A DNA stretch of 64,000 nt, taken from contig NZ_VIKU02000002.1 of NCBI RefSeq assembly GCF_009371985.2, forward strand, positions 62,001 to 126,000, in the 5' to 3' direction. The notes below the pieces were generated by a model that did not search any database, was not told the DNA's origin, and worked only from the letters and a program-made list of their open reading frames with translations. The position numbers were made by a program, and so were the translations under genes. Below are positions 18,430 through 27,780 of this stretch, piece after piece (positions within the stretch are counted from its first letter, which is position 1; each line of letters begins with the position of its first letter). Source of the stretch: Pelagihabitans pacificus (GTDB lineage Bacteria; Bacteroidota; Bacteroidia; Flavobacteriales; Flavobacteriaceae).

Positions 18430-19830
18430 ATGAAAAATATAGTAACATACTTTTTGGCATTTTCATTTTCCATCACTTGCCTTTTTGCGCAAGAGGAGGA
18501 AAAACAGAAAGAACAACCCCCCAAAGGCGGAGAACCTAAAAACTTTATCCTCCCTAAAAAGGAGGTCGTTGAACTCGACAACGGCCTAACCTTGGTCATG
18601 ATTCCGTATGGTTCTATTCCAAAGGCCACGATTCGATTTAGTATCAAAACGGGAAATATCAATGAACAGGAGAATCAAGTTTGGCTGGCCGATCTGTTGG
18701 CCGATTTGTTGGAAGAGGGAAGTACTACCAAGACTGCCAGACAGATAGCCGATGAAATGGCGGGAATGGGTGGCAATCTGAACATTGGAGTGGGCGTACA
18801 TACTTCGACCATCAGCAGTTCGGTGCTTTATGAATTCGCGCCAGATGCCATCGCCCTCATGGCCGACGTTCTAAAAAATCCCAAATGGCCCTCAGAGGAA
18901 TTGGACCGCCTTAAAAACGATATGAAGCGTAACCTATCGGTACGTTTATCAACGCCTCGTGCACAGGCAAGCCAAGATTTCTTTGCCAGTCTGTATCCGG
19001 ATCATCCCTATGGCAGGGTGTACCCGACCGATGAAATGATAGATTCGTATACTGTGGAAGATATCAAAAAATTCTATGAGGAAAATTTTGGTGCCCTTAG
19101 AACCACTGTTTATGTGGCCGGTAATTTCGATGCGGAAGAAGTAAAGGCTGCGGTTGAACGCTCCCTTTCCGATTGGCGTGAGGGCGCCCCATCAAACTAC
19201 CCCATCGCACAACCGGTAACGAGCAACAAAGTCAAAATCATCGATCGGCCCGGTGCCCCCCAGTCTACAATATATTACGGCCTACCGGTCATTGACCCCT
19301 CGCATGAGGATTTCATTTCCCTGGACATTACCAATTCGATCCTGGGAGGGTCGTTTGCTTCTAGGATTACCAGCAACATCCGGGAAGACAAGGGTTATAC
19401 CTACTCTCCTTATAGTACGTTGGACACCAACTATAAGACGGGCTTATGGTACGAGGTCGCCGATGTAACCTCCGAGCATACCGGGGCATCGATCCAAGAA
19501 ATACAGAAAGAAATCGAAAAGCTTCAGAACGAGCCCCCTACCCAAGAAGAAATGGATGGCATCATTAATTACGAATCCGGTATCTATGTGCTACAAAACT
19601 CGACTCCAAACGGAATTATTGGACAATTGATTTTCTTGGACACGCATGATTTGGATGAATCTTTTTTGACCGATAAGGTCAAAAATATGCACGCCGTTAC
19701 CCCTGCCCAGGTAAAGGAAATGACCAAAAAATATATAAAACCTGAAAACATGACTTTGATTGTGGTCGGGGATAAGGAGAAAATAAAAGACCAGATACCG
19801 GAGACCATTGGTGAACCGCTTAAACAATAA
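18430..19830 (+). CDS. M16 family peptidase, non-catalytic subunit
   Basis: 466 residues with a signal peptide (MKNIVTYFLAFSFSITCLFAQ). It has the same two-half M16 fold as its neighbour, but the zinc motif is replaced: where HxxEH is expected the sequence reads VWLADLLADLLEEGS. It keeps the R/Y region late in the chain (ITSNIREDKGYTYSPYS). This is the pattern of heterodimeric M16 enzymes, where one subunit carries zinc and the other supplies substrate-binding R/Y residues. Two bases separate it from the catalytic gene, and a terminator follows. Confidence 0.92.
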   Translation: MKNIVTYFLAFSFSITCLFAQEEEKQKEQPPKGGEPKNFILPKKEVVELDNGLTLVMIPYGSIPKATIRFSIKTGNINEQENQVWLADLLADLLEEGSTTKTARQIADEMAGMGGNLNIGVGVHTSTISSSVLYEFAPDAIALMADVLKNPKWPSEELDRLKNDMKRNLSVRLSTPRAQASQDFFASLYPDHPYGRVYPTDEMIDSYTVEDIKKFYEENFGALRTTVYVAGNFDAEEVKAAVERSLSDWREGAPSNYPIAQPVTSNKVKIIDRPGAPQSTIYYGLPVIDPSHEDFISLDITNSILGGSFASRITSNIREDKGYTYSPYSTLDTNYKTGLWYEVADVTSEHTGASIQEIQKEIEKLQNEPPTQEEMDGIINYESGIYVLQNSTPNGIIGQLIFLDTHDLDESFLTDKVKNMHAVTPAQVKEMTKKYIKPENMTLIVVGDKEKIKDQIPETIGEPLKQ

Positions 19831-19844
19831 TAAAAAAACAAGCA

Positions 19845-19880
19845 TAAAAAAAACTCCTGCTAAATACGGGAGTTTTTTTA
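19845..19880. terminator. Bidirectional terminator between the M16 pair and ettA
   Basis: A run of A residues, the stem ACTCC / GGAGT (extended by a wobble pair) with a short loop, and a run of T residues. It serves the plus-strand M16 operon and the converging minus-strand ettA. Confidence 0.8.
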
Positions 19881-19889
19881 TACTTCTCC

Positions 19890-21581
19890 TTATCTAATCA
19901 ATTTCTTGTACTTGATGCGTTTGGGCATTAAATCACCACCCAACCGTTTCTTTTTATTTTCCTCATAATCGGAGAAGGAGCCCTCAAAGAAATACACTTG
20001 GGAATCGCCCTCAAAAGCTAGGATATGGGTACAGATGCGATCGAGAAACCACCGGTCGTGAGAAATGACCACTGCACAACCGGCGAAGTTTTCCAATCCT
20101 TCTTCCAATGCCCTAAGTGTATTGACATCCAAATCGTTGGTCGGCTCGTCTAAAAGGAGTACGTTGCCTTCTTCTTTAAGGGTCATTGCCAAATGCAAGC
20201 GGTTGCGTTCCCCACCGGATAGCATGCTTACTTTTTTATTCTGTTCGCTGCCCGAAAAATTGAAACGACTTAAATACGCCCTTGAGTTGACTTGTCGCCC
20301 TCCCATCATGATCAACTCCTGTCCGCCACTAAAATTCTCCCAAATGGTCTTTTCCGGGTCGATGTTCGAATGACTCTGGTCTACATATGCAATTTTTGCG
20401 GTCTCCCCTACCTCAAACGACCCACTGTCGGGCGTTTCTTCTCCCATAATCATTCTAAAGATAGTGGTTTTCCCGGCGCCATTTGGTCCTATAACCCCGA
20501 CGATGCCCGCCTGGGGCAACTTAAAGTTCAAATCTTCATATAACAACTTATCGCCATAGGCCTTGCTAACTCCTTTGGCTTCGATAACATTCGTCCCTAA
20601 CCGTGGCCCATTTGGAATATAGATTTCCAACTTTTCGTCAAGCTGTTTTTGATCTTGGCTTAACAACTTATCGTAATTTTTCAAGCGGGCCTTTTGCTTG
20701 GTCTGCCTTCCCTTAGCACCTTGACGCACCCATTCCAGTTCGCGTTCCAGGGTTTTCTGGCGTTTTGAGGCGGTTTTGCTCTCTTGGGCCAATCGCTTGG
20801 CCTTTTGATCAAGCCAACTGGAATAATTACCTTTCCAGGGGATACCCTCCCCTCTATCCAATTCAAGAATCCACCCGGCCACATTGTCTAGGAAGTATCG
20901 GTCATGGGTCACTGCGATGACCGTTCCCTTGTATCCTGCCAAATGGTGTTCGAGCCAATGCACCGACTCGGCATCCAAATGGTTGGTCGGCTCATCAAGC
21001 AAAAGAATCTCCGGCTCCTTTAACAACAAACGACAGAGTGCTACCCTTCTGCGTTCACCTCCCGATAGCACGGAAATTTTCTTGTCCGGTTCGGGAGTGC
21101 GCAACGCATCCATTGCAATTTCGAGCTTTGTATCTAGTTCCCATGCGTTCGAGGCATCTATTTGATCTTGTAGCGCAGCCTGCTTATCCATCAGTTTCTG
21201 CATTTTATCGGCATCTTCATATACCTCGGGCAGTCCGAACATATCATTGATCTTGTTGTACTCATCCAGTACTGCCACAGTTTCCGCGACGCCTTCCTTT
21301 ACGACTTCCAAAACCGTTTTATCATCGTCGAGCTGTGGCTCCTGTTCAAGATACCCTACACGGTACCCTGGGGAGAACACCACATCGCCCTGATAATTTT
21401 TATCGGCCCCGGCAATAATCCGTAGCAAAGTTGATTTACCCGATCCATTGAGTCCGAGTATTCCGATTTTAGCTCCATAAAAGAAACTTAAGTAAATATT
21501 TTTGAGAACCGGGGTGTTGGCGTTCTTATAGGTTTTCGTTACCCCGGACATGGAAAAAATGACTTTTTTATCGTCGGACAT
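19890..21581 (-). CDS. ettA: Energy-dependent translational throttle protein EttA (ABC-F)
   Basis: 563 residues (E. coli EttA has 555). Two ABC domains without membrane segments: Walker A motifs GLNGSGKST and GPNGAGKTT, ABC signatures LSGGERRRVALCRLL and LSGGERNRLHLAMTL, and Walker B motifs ILLLDEPTNHLD and VLLLDEPTNDLD. Between the ABC domains lies the basic P-site-tRNA interaction segment rich in Lys/Arg/Gln (RQKTLERELEWVRQGAKGRQ). EttA binds the ribosomal E site and gates the first elongation step according to the ATP/ADP ratio. Intact and probably monocistronic. Confidence 0.95.
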   Translation of the reverse strand: MSDDKKVIFSMSGVTKTYKNANTPVLKNIYLSFFYGAKIGILGLNGSGKSTLLRIIAGADKNYQGDVVFSPGYRVGYLEQEPQLDDDKTVLEVVKEGVAETVAVLDEYNKINDMFGLPEVYEDADKMQKLMDKQAALQDQIDASNAWELDTKLEIAMDALRTPEPDKKISVLSGGERRRVALCRLLLKEPEILLLDEPTNHLDAESVHWLEHHLAGYKGTVIAVTHDRYFLDNVAGWILELDRGEGIPWKGNYSSWLDQKAKRLAQESKTASKRQKTLERELEWVRQGAKGRQTKQKARLKNYDKLLSQDQKQLDEKLEIYIPNGPRLGTNVIEAKGVSKAYGDKLLYEDLNFKLPQAGIVGVIGPNGAGKTTIFRMIMGEETPDSGSFEVGETAKIAYVDQSHSNIDPEKTIWENFSGGQELIMMGGRQVNSRAYLSRFNFSGSEQNKKVSMLSGGERNRLHLAMTLKEEGNVLLLDEPTNDLDVNTLRALEEGLENFAGCAVVISHDRWFLDRICTHILAFEGDSQVYFFEGSFSDYEENKKKRLGGDLMPKRIKYKKLIR

Positions 21582-21691
21582 TTCTAATTAATGATTATGA
21601 GGTTATTTGTCATGTAAACGGACGTACTTGTACATCGTTGGTTGGGCGTATTTATTCCTGGAAACAGCCTCTTTATGTTTTCTTGGACCTT

Positions 21692-21874
21692 TTAGACCCT
21701 ACCCTTCAGAGCGTTGAAAACCCATGCAATCGCGAAAAAACCAATACCTACCGAGGCGAAACCCCAACCCGCTACGTCGTCGTATCTAAAAGCACCGAGT
21801 GCGATGAGCGCACACCCTACGAATATCATAATAAAAGTAGCCCAGGCAAGTACCGTGTTTTTGTTCATTCCCAT
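21692..21874 (-). CDS. Small two-helix membrane protein (CAL67264-like)
   Basis: 60 residues (58 if the second Met is used). It has two predicted transmembrane helices, about 8-28 (VLAWATFIMIFVGCALIALG) and 36-54 (GWGFASVGIGFFAIAWVF), joined by a short FRYDDV loop, with a basic C-terminal KGRV. The sequence resembles the short conserved flavobacterial membrane-protein family I know as CAL67264, which has no assigned function. It lies between ettA and the oxidoreductase gene on the same strand. Confidence 0.75.
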   Translation of the reverse strand: MGMNKNTVLAWATFIMIFVGCALIALGAFRYDDVAGWGFASVGIGFFAIAWVFNALKGRV

Positions 21875-21957
21875 TTTAAATGTGGTTTCGTTAGTTTCAG
21901 TGGTAATTTCAAATATCGGAAATTTTGCAGGAAGTTCCCCCCACTTTTTACCAAACT

Positions 21958-22941
21958 TTAGCGCTCGAAAGGAAAAACAATGCCTGTTTGTTTTCGCACT
22001 TTATCCATCAAGGAAATGAGATCAAGACTATTTTGATGGTTCCAAAGTCCACTCTGCAATTTTCCCGATCCCAGACAGGCATGCACTTCCTCAATTTCAT
22101 GGGCGTACCCCTTTCCCGTGGTCGGAAGATCATTTCTTTCTTTCTGATCGTTAAGTACCACGGTAAAACCTTGTGTCTCGTGCCATCTTGGTTCCAAAAA
22201 AATGGAACCATTGCTCCCCTGAATTTCGGCCCTCATTTCGGAGCTGGAGGTGAGTCCACTATAAAGTAAGGCCTGTGCCGACCCGTATTTAAAAATCATC
22301 GAAGTCTGTACTTCGGCCCCGGTTTTATAAAAATTGGAGCATGAAAGAATTTTCTCGGGCATTCCTAAAATCAAATAGGCCAAAAAAATAGGATAAATGC
22401 CGATATCCAATAAAGAGCCGCCCGCTAGTTCCGGGGTGAGGAGTCTCCCTTTTTCATCCCTATCCAATCCATAGAATGCAAAATCTGCATGCAGGTACCT
22501 TATTTTTCCAAGTTTTCCCACATCGACCCATTCCTTTATTTTTTTGATGGAGGGATTGAAACGGCTCCACAGGGCTTCCATTAAAAATACATTTTTGTCC
22601 TTGGCAGTACCAACCATGTTTTGAACTTGGCCATGGTTGACCCCTAGGGGTTTCTCGCACAGGACATGTTTTCCATGCTCCATCGCCTTTATGGCCCACT
22701 CTTCATGCCCGGTGTGCGGAGTGGCAATATATACAACATCCACTTCCGAAGACTTCAACAGTGCTTCGTAACTGCCAAAAGCATATTCGGCGCCATACTC
22801 CGTGGCGAAAGAAGTGGCTCTGTCCAAACTTCTGGAGGCTACAGCCGTCAATACGCCACCATCAACGAGTTTTAAATCGTTTGCAAAACTATGTGCTATC
22901 TTTCCGGGACCTAGGATTCCCCATCGTATCGTTTCTGCCAT
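21958..22941 (-). CDS. Gfo/Idh/MocA family oxidoreductase (cytoplasmic)
   Basis: 327 residues. An N-terminal Rossmann domain (RWGILGPGKIAHSFANDL, with the G-x-G-x-x-A nucleotide loop) is followed by the family marker CEKPLGVN near residue 97, with the lysine thought to take part in hydride transfer. The C-terminal alpha/beta domain includes GGSLLDIGIYPIFLAYLI with Asp and Ile-Tyr positions typical of the substrate site. It oxidises or reduces a sugar or related alcohol with NAD(P), but the substrate is not recognisable. No signal peptide, unlike the Tat-exported relative at 52.2 kb. Divergent from the carboxylase gene. Confidence 0.9.
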   Translation of the reverse strand: MAETIRWGILGPGKIAHSFANDLKLVDGGVLTAVASRSLDRATSFATEYGAEYAFGSYEALLKSSEVDVVYIATPHTGHEEWAIKAMEHGKHVLCEKPLGVNHGQVQNMVGTAKDKNVFLMEALWSRFNPSIKKIKEWVDVGKLGKIRYLHADFAFYGLDRDEKGRLLTPELAGGSLLDIGIYPIFLAYLILGMPEKILSCSNFYKTGAEVQTSMIFKYGSAQALLYSGLTSSSEMRAEIQGSNGSIFLEPRWHETQGFTVVLNDQKERNDLPTTGKGYAHEIEEVHACLGSGKLQSGLWNHQNSLDLISLMDKVRKQTGIVFPFER

Positions 22942-22970
22942 ACCTCATTGAAATTTCCCAAATGTAATGA

Positions 22971-22999
22971 ATTTTAGTCCTTATCTTTAGCCCTAAAAT
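22971..22999. promoter_or_regulatory. Inverted repeat enclosing a -7-like element before the carboxylase gene
   Basis: Arms ATTTTAG and CTAAAAT flank TATCTTTA (22982-22989), which resembles TAnnTTTG, immediately upstream of the carboxylase gene. A protein bound here would cover the promoter. The arms are short (7 bp), so chance is quite possible. Confidence 0.25.
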
Positions 23000-23014
23000 G
23001 AAACTCGACCAACA

Positions 23015-24643
23015 ATGGATATCAAATTCAATAAAAATGAAGACCATAATAAACTCTTACTTTCCGAGCTGAGAAAAAGGTTGGCTAAAGTAAAGCTTGG
23101 AGGGGGACGTGCACGTCAGGAAAAACAGCGAGCACAGGGAAAAATGACGGCTCGGGAACGTATTGATTATTTGTTGGATTCTGGTACGAACTCCATTGAA
23201 ATTGCCGCTTTTGCAGGAGATGGAATGTACGAGGAACACGGTGGCTGTCCTTCGGGCGGCGTGGTTGTAAAAATGGGATATGTAAAAGGAAAGCTTTGTA
23301 TCGTAGTAGCCAACGATGCAACCGTTAAGGCCGGGGCCTGGTTTCCCATTACCGGAAAAAAGAACTTAAGGGCGCAGGAGATAGCCATTGAAAATCGTTT
23401 GCCGATTATTTATTTGGTCGACAGTGCGGGGGTGTATCTGCCGATGCAGGATGAAATCTTCCCGGACAAGGAACACTTTGGGCGTATTTTTAGAAATAAT
23501 GCCGTTATGAGTAGCATGGGGATTACCCAAATTGCCGCTGTGATGGGCAGCTGTGTGGCCGGTGGGGCCTACTTACCCATCATGAGCGACGAGGCATTGA
23601 TCGTTGACAAGACCGGAAGTATTTTCCTGGCCGGAAGTTATTTGGTAAAGGCAGCTATCGGAGAGCAAATAGACAACGAAACACTCGGGGGTGCTACCAC
23701 ACATTGTGAAATCAGTGGCGTTACCGATTACAAGGCCAAGGACGATAAGCATGCTTTGGATACCATCATAACTATCGTCGATAAAATCGGGGAATTCGAT
23801 AAGGCGGGGTACAACAGGAGCAAACCGCAAAAACCCAAGGAAAATCCGAATGATATCTATGGAATTCTGCCAGCCTCTCGTTCGGACCAGTACGATATGC
23901 TGGAAGTCATTGAACGATTAGTCGATGATTCCGAATTTGAACAGTACAAAGAGGGCTATGGCAAAACCATACTCACAGGATATGCCCGAATCGATGGCTG
24001 GGCGGTGGGTATTGTGGCCAACCAGCGAAAGGTGGTAAAAACCGCAAAAGGTGAAATGCAGTTCGGAGGGGTTATTTACTCGGATTCTGCCGATAAAGCC
24101 ACTCGGTTCATTGCCAATTGCAATCAAAAGAAAATTCCTTTGGTGTTTTTACAGGACGTCACCGGATTCATGGTGGGTAGCAAAAGTGAGCATGGGGGGA
24201 TTATCAAGGATGGGGCAAAAATGGTAAACGCCGTAAGCAATTCCGTAGTGCCCAAGTTTACCGTCGTAATAGGCAACAGCTACGGGGCCGGGAATTATGC
24301 CATGTGCGGCAAAGCGTATGACCCGCGGCTTATCGTGGCATGGCCTAGTGCGGAATTGGCCGTAATGAGTGGAAACTCCGCTGCCAAAGTATTGTTGCAA
24401 ATTGAAAAGTCGTCCCTGAAGAAAAAAGGAGAGACTATAACGGACGCAAAGGAAAAAGAGTTGTTCGACAAAATAAAACAACGTTACGACAACCAGATTT
24501 CCCCCTATTATGCCGCTTCCCGTATTTGGACCGATGCTGTAATCGATCCTTTGGAAACCCGAAAATGGATTTCAATGGGTATTGAGGCCGCCAATCATGC
24601 CCGCATTGGGAAGTCGTTCAATATGGGCATACTACAGGTGTAG
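23015..24643 (+). CDS. Acyl-CoA carboxylase beta subunit (methylcrotonyl-CoA type)
   Basis: 542 residues, two carboxyltransferase half-domains. The N-terminal half includes GGGRARQEKQRAQGKMTARERI (read as GKMTARERIDYLLD) and GGCPSGGVVVKMGYVKGK; then IYLVDSAGVYLPMQDEIFPD and MSSMGITQIAAVMGSCVAGGAY form the first oxyanion and acyl-CoA site. The second half has VFLQDVTGFMVGSKSEHGGI and VVIGNSYGAGNYAMCGKAYDPR. The QDEIFPD insertion and overall length favour 3-methylcrotonyl-CoA carboxylase (leucine breakdown) over propionyl-CoA carboxylase. The biotin-carrying alpha subunit is not in the window. Confidence 0.88.
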   Translation: MDIKFNKNEDHNKLLLSELRKRLAKVKLGGGRARQEKQRAQGKMTARERIDYLLDSGTNSIEIAAFAGDGMYEEHGGCPSGGVVVKMGYVKGKLCIVVANDATVKAGAWFPITGKKNLRAQEIAIENRLPIIYLVDSAGVYLPMQDEIFPDKEHFGRIFRNNAVMSSMGITQIAAVMGSCVAGGAYLPIMSDEALIVDKTGSIFLAGSYLVKAAIGEQIDNETLGGATTHCEISGVTDYKAKDDKHALDTIITIVDKIGEFDKAGYNRSKPQKPKENPNDIYGILPASRSDQYDMLEVIERLVDDSEFEQYKEGYGKTILTGYARIDGWAVGIVANQRKVVKTAKGEMQFGGVIYSDSADKATRFIANCNQKKIPLVFLQDVTGFMVGSKSEHGGIIKDGAKMVNAVSNSVVPKFTVVIGNSYGAGNYAMCGKAYDPRLIVAWPSAELAVMSGNSAAKVLLQIEKSSLKKKGETITDAKEKELFDKIKQRYDNQISPYYAASRIWTDAVIDPLETRKWISMGIEAANHARIGKSFNMGILQV

Positions 24644-24663
24644 GTTTGATTTCAGGAAATAAA

Positions 24664-24690
24664 ACCCAAAACCGCCCTTGCTTATTGGGT
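24664..24690 (-). terminator. Possible terminator of the CarboxypepD_reg gene
   Basis: On the minus strand ACCCAA and TTGGGT can pair around a 15-nt loop and are followed by TTTATTT. One arm overlaps the end of the coding sequence; the stem is only 6 bp. Confidence 0.4.
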
Positions 24691-25851
24691 CTCGAGGACC
24701 ACATTGATCGATGGTCGACCCTCCTCGACGGTCCGAAAGACCTCTTTCATCCCTTCACTTTTATAGCTTAAGATATCTCCAATCTTAGCGTCTAGGGAAT
24801 AGCGCCCATTCCCGGAGGTCCTGGTGATAGCACCCGTGCCCATCACGGTGATGGAAACATCCTTCATAGGTTTTCCATTAAAAAACACCATTCCACTAAT
24901 GGTTCTGGCGCTTCCGATGGATTTGTCTACGGATGTTTCAGCCAGTTCAGTACCTAGTAAACGTTCCATTTCCTTGTCTCGTAGCACGGTAGTATTTAAA
25001 TAATAGGTCATGGCAGATTTACGTACCCGCTGCCATTTGCCCATACTGGTATACCGGATGTAGGAAGTACCAGGAATGTCGGTGGCTGCCAACGCTAGGC
25101 CTAACCCGTCCCCAAAAACTTGCAGCAGTTCGAGGCTTACAACGAAATCATCGGCCACTACCAACCCAAAGGGATTTAAATCTACCGCTATTTCCCCTTG
25201 ATTCTGCTTTACCATGACCAATATGTTCTTGCCACCCAACTTGGAAGAGGGATAGGGTTTTGCCTGTTTGTAGATATTTACACGAAGTAATAAGCTATCC
25301 GAAGGATTTTCCCTCACATGGAAAAATAAGGTGTTTAATTTGCGAATTCTTTTGTTAGTATTGATGACCGTACCCAGTTCTCCCCCTAGGGCTATTTGGT
25401 CTTTCCAGTACCCCAATGTACCGGAAGAGACATAGGAGTATCCGATGGTGACTTTCTTACCCCCCTTGAATGCCCTGAAATTCGACTCCCTTGCACTTAG
25501 CACTATCTCGTTTAACTGAATGGGCGAAGGCTTCAGTTCGTAAATAGTCTTTCTGTCCTCAAGCAGTCTTGCGAAAGGTAAGACAAGCTTTGCGTATCCA
25601 ATACAGGAGATTTCGACCAAATCCGATTCCGAGTGAATTGACTTGTCCAATGGAAGGGAAAAGAACCCGGTCTCATCGCTCACCGTCCCTATTCCTTTAT
25701 TTAAAAAACCGATATTGACATAGGGTATAGGTTCCTTCGTTACCGCGTCCAAGACCTTGGCAGTCATTATGGACTGCGCCAGAAGAGATGACATACCTAT
25801 TCCAAGGTAAACAAGAGTCCCGATAGTTGCGACCCTATAGCGGCCAATCAT
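24682..25851 (-). CDS. Secreted protein with carboxypeptidase-like regulatory domain
   Basis: 389 residues from the Met of MIGRYRVATIGTL, which lies four bases after the upstream stop and gives a signal peptide ending SSLLAQ; a start 33 bases earlier would overlap the upstream gene. An N-terminal carboxypeptidase-like regulatory domain (about 28-110: IMTAKVLDAVTKEPIPYVNI, GTVSDETGFFSLPLD) precedes a central beta-rich region and a C-terminal second regulatory-like repeat (about 320-389: ISGMVFFNGKPMKDVSITV, GNGRYSLDAKIGDILSY). No catalytic motif is visible. Co-transcribed with the plug/TPR gene; both look like parts of an envelope assembly. Confidence 0.8.
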   Translation of the reverse strand: MIGRYRVATIGTLVYLGIGMSSLLAQSIMTAKVLDAVTKEPIPYVNIGFLNKGIGTVSDETGFFSLPLDKSIHSESDLVEISCIGYAKLVLPFARLLEDRKTIYELKPSPIQLNEIVLSARESNFRAFKGGKKVTIGYSYVSSGTLGYWKDQIALGGELGTVINTNKRIRKLNTLFFHVRENPSDSLLLRVNIYKQAKPYPSSKLGGKNILVMVKQNQGEIAVDLNPFGLVVADDFVVSLELLQVFGDGLGLALAATDIPGTSYIRYTSMGKWQRVRKSAMTYYLNTTVLRDKEMERLLGTELAETSVDKSIGSARTISGMVFFNGKPMKDVSITVMGTGAITRTSGNGRYSLDAKIGDILSYKSEGMKEVFRTVEEGRPSINVVLETQ

Positions 25852-25855
25852 GAAA

Positions 25856-27607
25856 TCAATTTCGCACAATATCCCTGCTGACATTGAGACGAAGGAGTTC
25901 TTTGTTGACCCCTTTGGTATGAAGACGGGTCAATTTCACCTCCTTACGCTGGGAGGCCTCGCCATAGTTGTGATACACGGTAGACTTGATATAGGTCGGG
26001 GTAAGACTTTTGTTGCCCAGGTACTTGATATTCACCGACCAGGGACCCGGTGTAGAACGGTCCAAAAGATATTCCTCGATCGAAAAACCTTTTGATTTCT
26101 CCTGCTGTATTCTTCCATTGTTGTGTTCCAAACTGTGCTTCCAGGTATAGTATTGACCATCAGGATTTACAAACTGTAATTCGAACTCCGCATCACTATT
26201 ATCCCATTCAAATACCAAACGGGTTCCTTGATAGCTTTCTTCCTCTACAAAGAGTTTACCGGTTTCCTTTACCACGTCTTCACCACCCAAGGCCAATAGA
26301 TTATTCAGTTCCCTATCCATTATTTTTGAGAAATAAAGCGTGTCTTCATTGATAAAGCCTTGGTCCACGAGATAGTAATACCGCGCGTAAATCGAGGCTG
26401 CTCTTTTGGAATTTTTTAAATCGCGATAACTACGGGCCAAATCCAAATACGACTGGGCATAATGTGGCCTCAAGATAAAAGTCTCTTTGATGACCTCATG
26501 CGCTCGCCTAAAATCACCCTGTTCCTGATAGGCATATGCCAGAGATTTCAATGCCAGAGGATTATCGGAAAATAGCTCCTTATGCTCCCCTATAATGGAA
26601 TCCGCAAACTCACCCTCCTTCCATTTGGAAGAAAAATAGCGGTATGCCTCGATGAAGAAGCCCGGATTTGATTGCTGTGATGGTGCGGTAGCCATATATG
26701 TCGATTTTGCCTCTTCAAGTGAGGGACTGTTATATAGTTGTTGTAAATAGGACGGTAAATCGCGTGCCAATTGATCATCGGTAAGCGGACTTTCCTTAAG
26801 ATAATTGTTTCGCAATCGTGCCTTATCTTTTAGTTCTTTTGAGTACGTCACGGTATTGCCAACCTTTGTATTGACGATCACCACTCCCCCCGCGGCAAGC
26901 GAACCGTACAATGTAACCGCCTGCAAGCCATTCAAGACTGCTACCCGTTCCATGTTGTCTGGAAGAATCCACAAAGGTGTGTCGGTGAAAACTTGTCCGT
27001 CAACATCAAAAATGGCCGCCTGATTGTTGAAAATCGATGACCTACCTCTTATAATAACGCCACCACCCTGAATACAATTACCAAAAACGGCCACACCCGG
27101 AAACTCATTTCGAATGACGTTGAGAATACAGAGACCTATTTGGGTAATACTTTCTTTGGGCAAGACCCTAATCTGATAGGTAGAAGCCTCCGCATCCAGT
27201 ATACCATAGGCGGTTCGAATCAAATTTGGATTGGTAGGATACTCAATTTCAAGTTCTTCCTTTGACTTTCGCCTGCTTTTGGTCACCACTACTTCGTCGA
27301 GTTCCTCCACATCGGGAAACATCGTTATGTTAAGAATCCGCGTGACATCCTCTACGAGTATTGCAACGGGTTTCAAACCTGTATATCTATAGACCAATAC
27401 CTGCCCTGTTGCAGTCGTTATTTCATACTTTCCATTTTCGTCGGTAAATACCTTTTTTTCCGAATCTTTGATAGATACCTCCACATTTTGTAACGGCTTT
27501 GTGCCGTCGGAGACGGTTCCTAAAACTGTCTTGTCCTTTTGTTGGGCAATGCCTCTGAAACCAAACAGCAAACCTGTTAACACGAAGAGCAAAAGTGATT
27601 TTTTCAT
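25856..27607 (-). CDS. Plug-domain / TPR secreted protein lacking a beta-barrel
   Basis: 583 residues. A signal peptide (ending GIAQQ) is followed by a carboxypeptidase-like regulatory domain (about 28-105) and the linker EELDEVVVTKSRRKSKEE, which resembles the sequence before a TonB-receptor plug. A plug-like domain comes next (about 130-255: GGGVIIRGRSSIFNNQAAIFDVDGQ in pieces, YGSLAAGGVVIVNTK). The barrel expected next is absent. Instead there is a helical region with TPR-like repeats (about 350-440: KSLAYAYQEQGDFRRAHEVI; YAQSYLDLARSYRDLKNSKR) and a beta-rich tail. It therefore cannot be a channel by itself. Function unknown; an envelope scaffold or sensor is possible. It leads a two-gene operon. 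Confidence 0.82.
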   Translation of the reverse strand: MKKSLLLFVLTGLLFGFRGIAQQKDKTVLGTVSDGTKPLQNVEVSIKDSEKKVFTDENGKYEITTATGQVLVYRYTGLKPVAILVEDVTRILNITMFPDVEELDEVVVTKSRRKSKEELEIEYPTNPNLIRTAYGILDAEASTYQIRVLPKESITQIGLCILNVIRNEFPGVAVFGNCIQGGGVIIRGRSSIFNNQAAIFDVDGQVFTDTPLWILPDNMERVAVLNGLQAVTLYGSLAAGGVVIVNTKVGNTVTYSKELKDKARLRNNYLKESPLTDDQLARDLPSYLQQLYNSPSLEEAKSTYMATAPSQQSNPGFFIEAYRYFSSKWKEGEFADSIIGEHKELFSDNPLALKSLAYAYQEQGDFRRAHEVIKETFILRPHYAQSYLDLARSYRDLKNSKRAASIYARYYYLVDQGFINEDTLYFSKIMDRELNNLLALGGEDVVKETGKLFVEEESYQGTRLVFEWDNSDAEFELQFVNPDGQYYTWKHSLEHNNGRIQQEKSKGFSIEEYLLDRSTPGPWSVNIKYLGNKSLTPTYIKSTVYHNYGEASQRKEVKLTRLHTKGVNKELLRLNVSRDIVRN

Positions 27608-27703
27608 AGCAGACGATCTTTATAGTTCAATAGATTTATAATATAGCAAATGGAAGACGTAATTCATATAAAATTAACAAAAAATAAACATAATTATCGC
27701 AAA

Positions 27704-27724
27704 ATTAATAGTTTTACTATTAAT
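27704..27724. promoter_or_regulatory. Perfect 9-bp inverted repeat upstream of the plug/TPR gene
   Basis: ATTAATAGT and ACTATTAAT flank a 3-nt centre about 100 bp before the plug/TPR start. There is no T-run, so an operator is likelier than a terminator, but the DNA is very AT-rich. Confidence 0.3.
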
Positions 27725-27780
27725 CCTAAATGTACGGGAGTAGCGCGTTGTTTTCCAGGGTATTCTGATACGGTAGGCGT

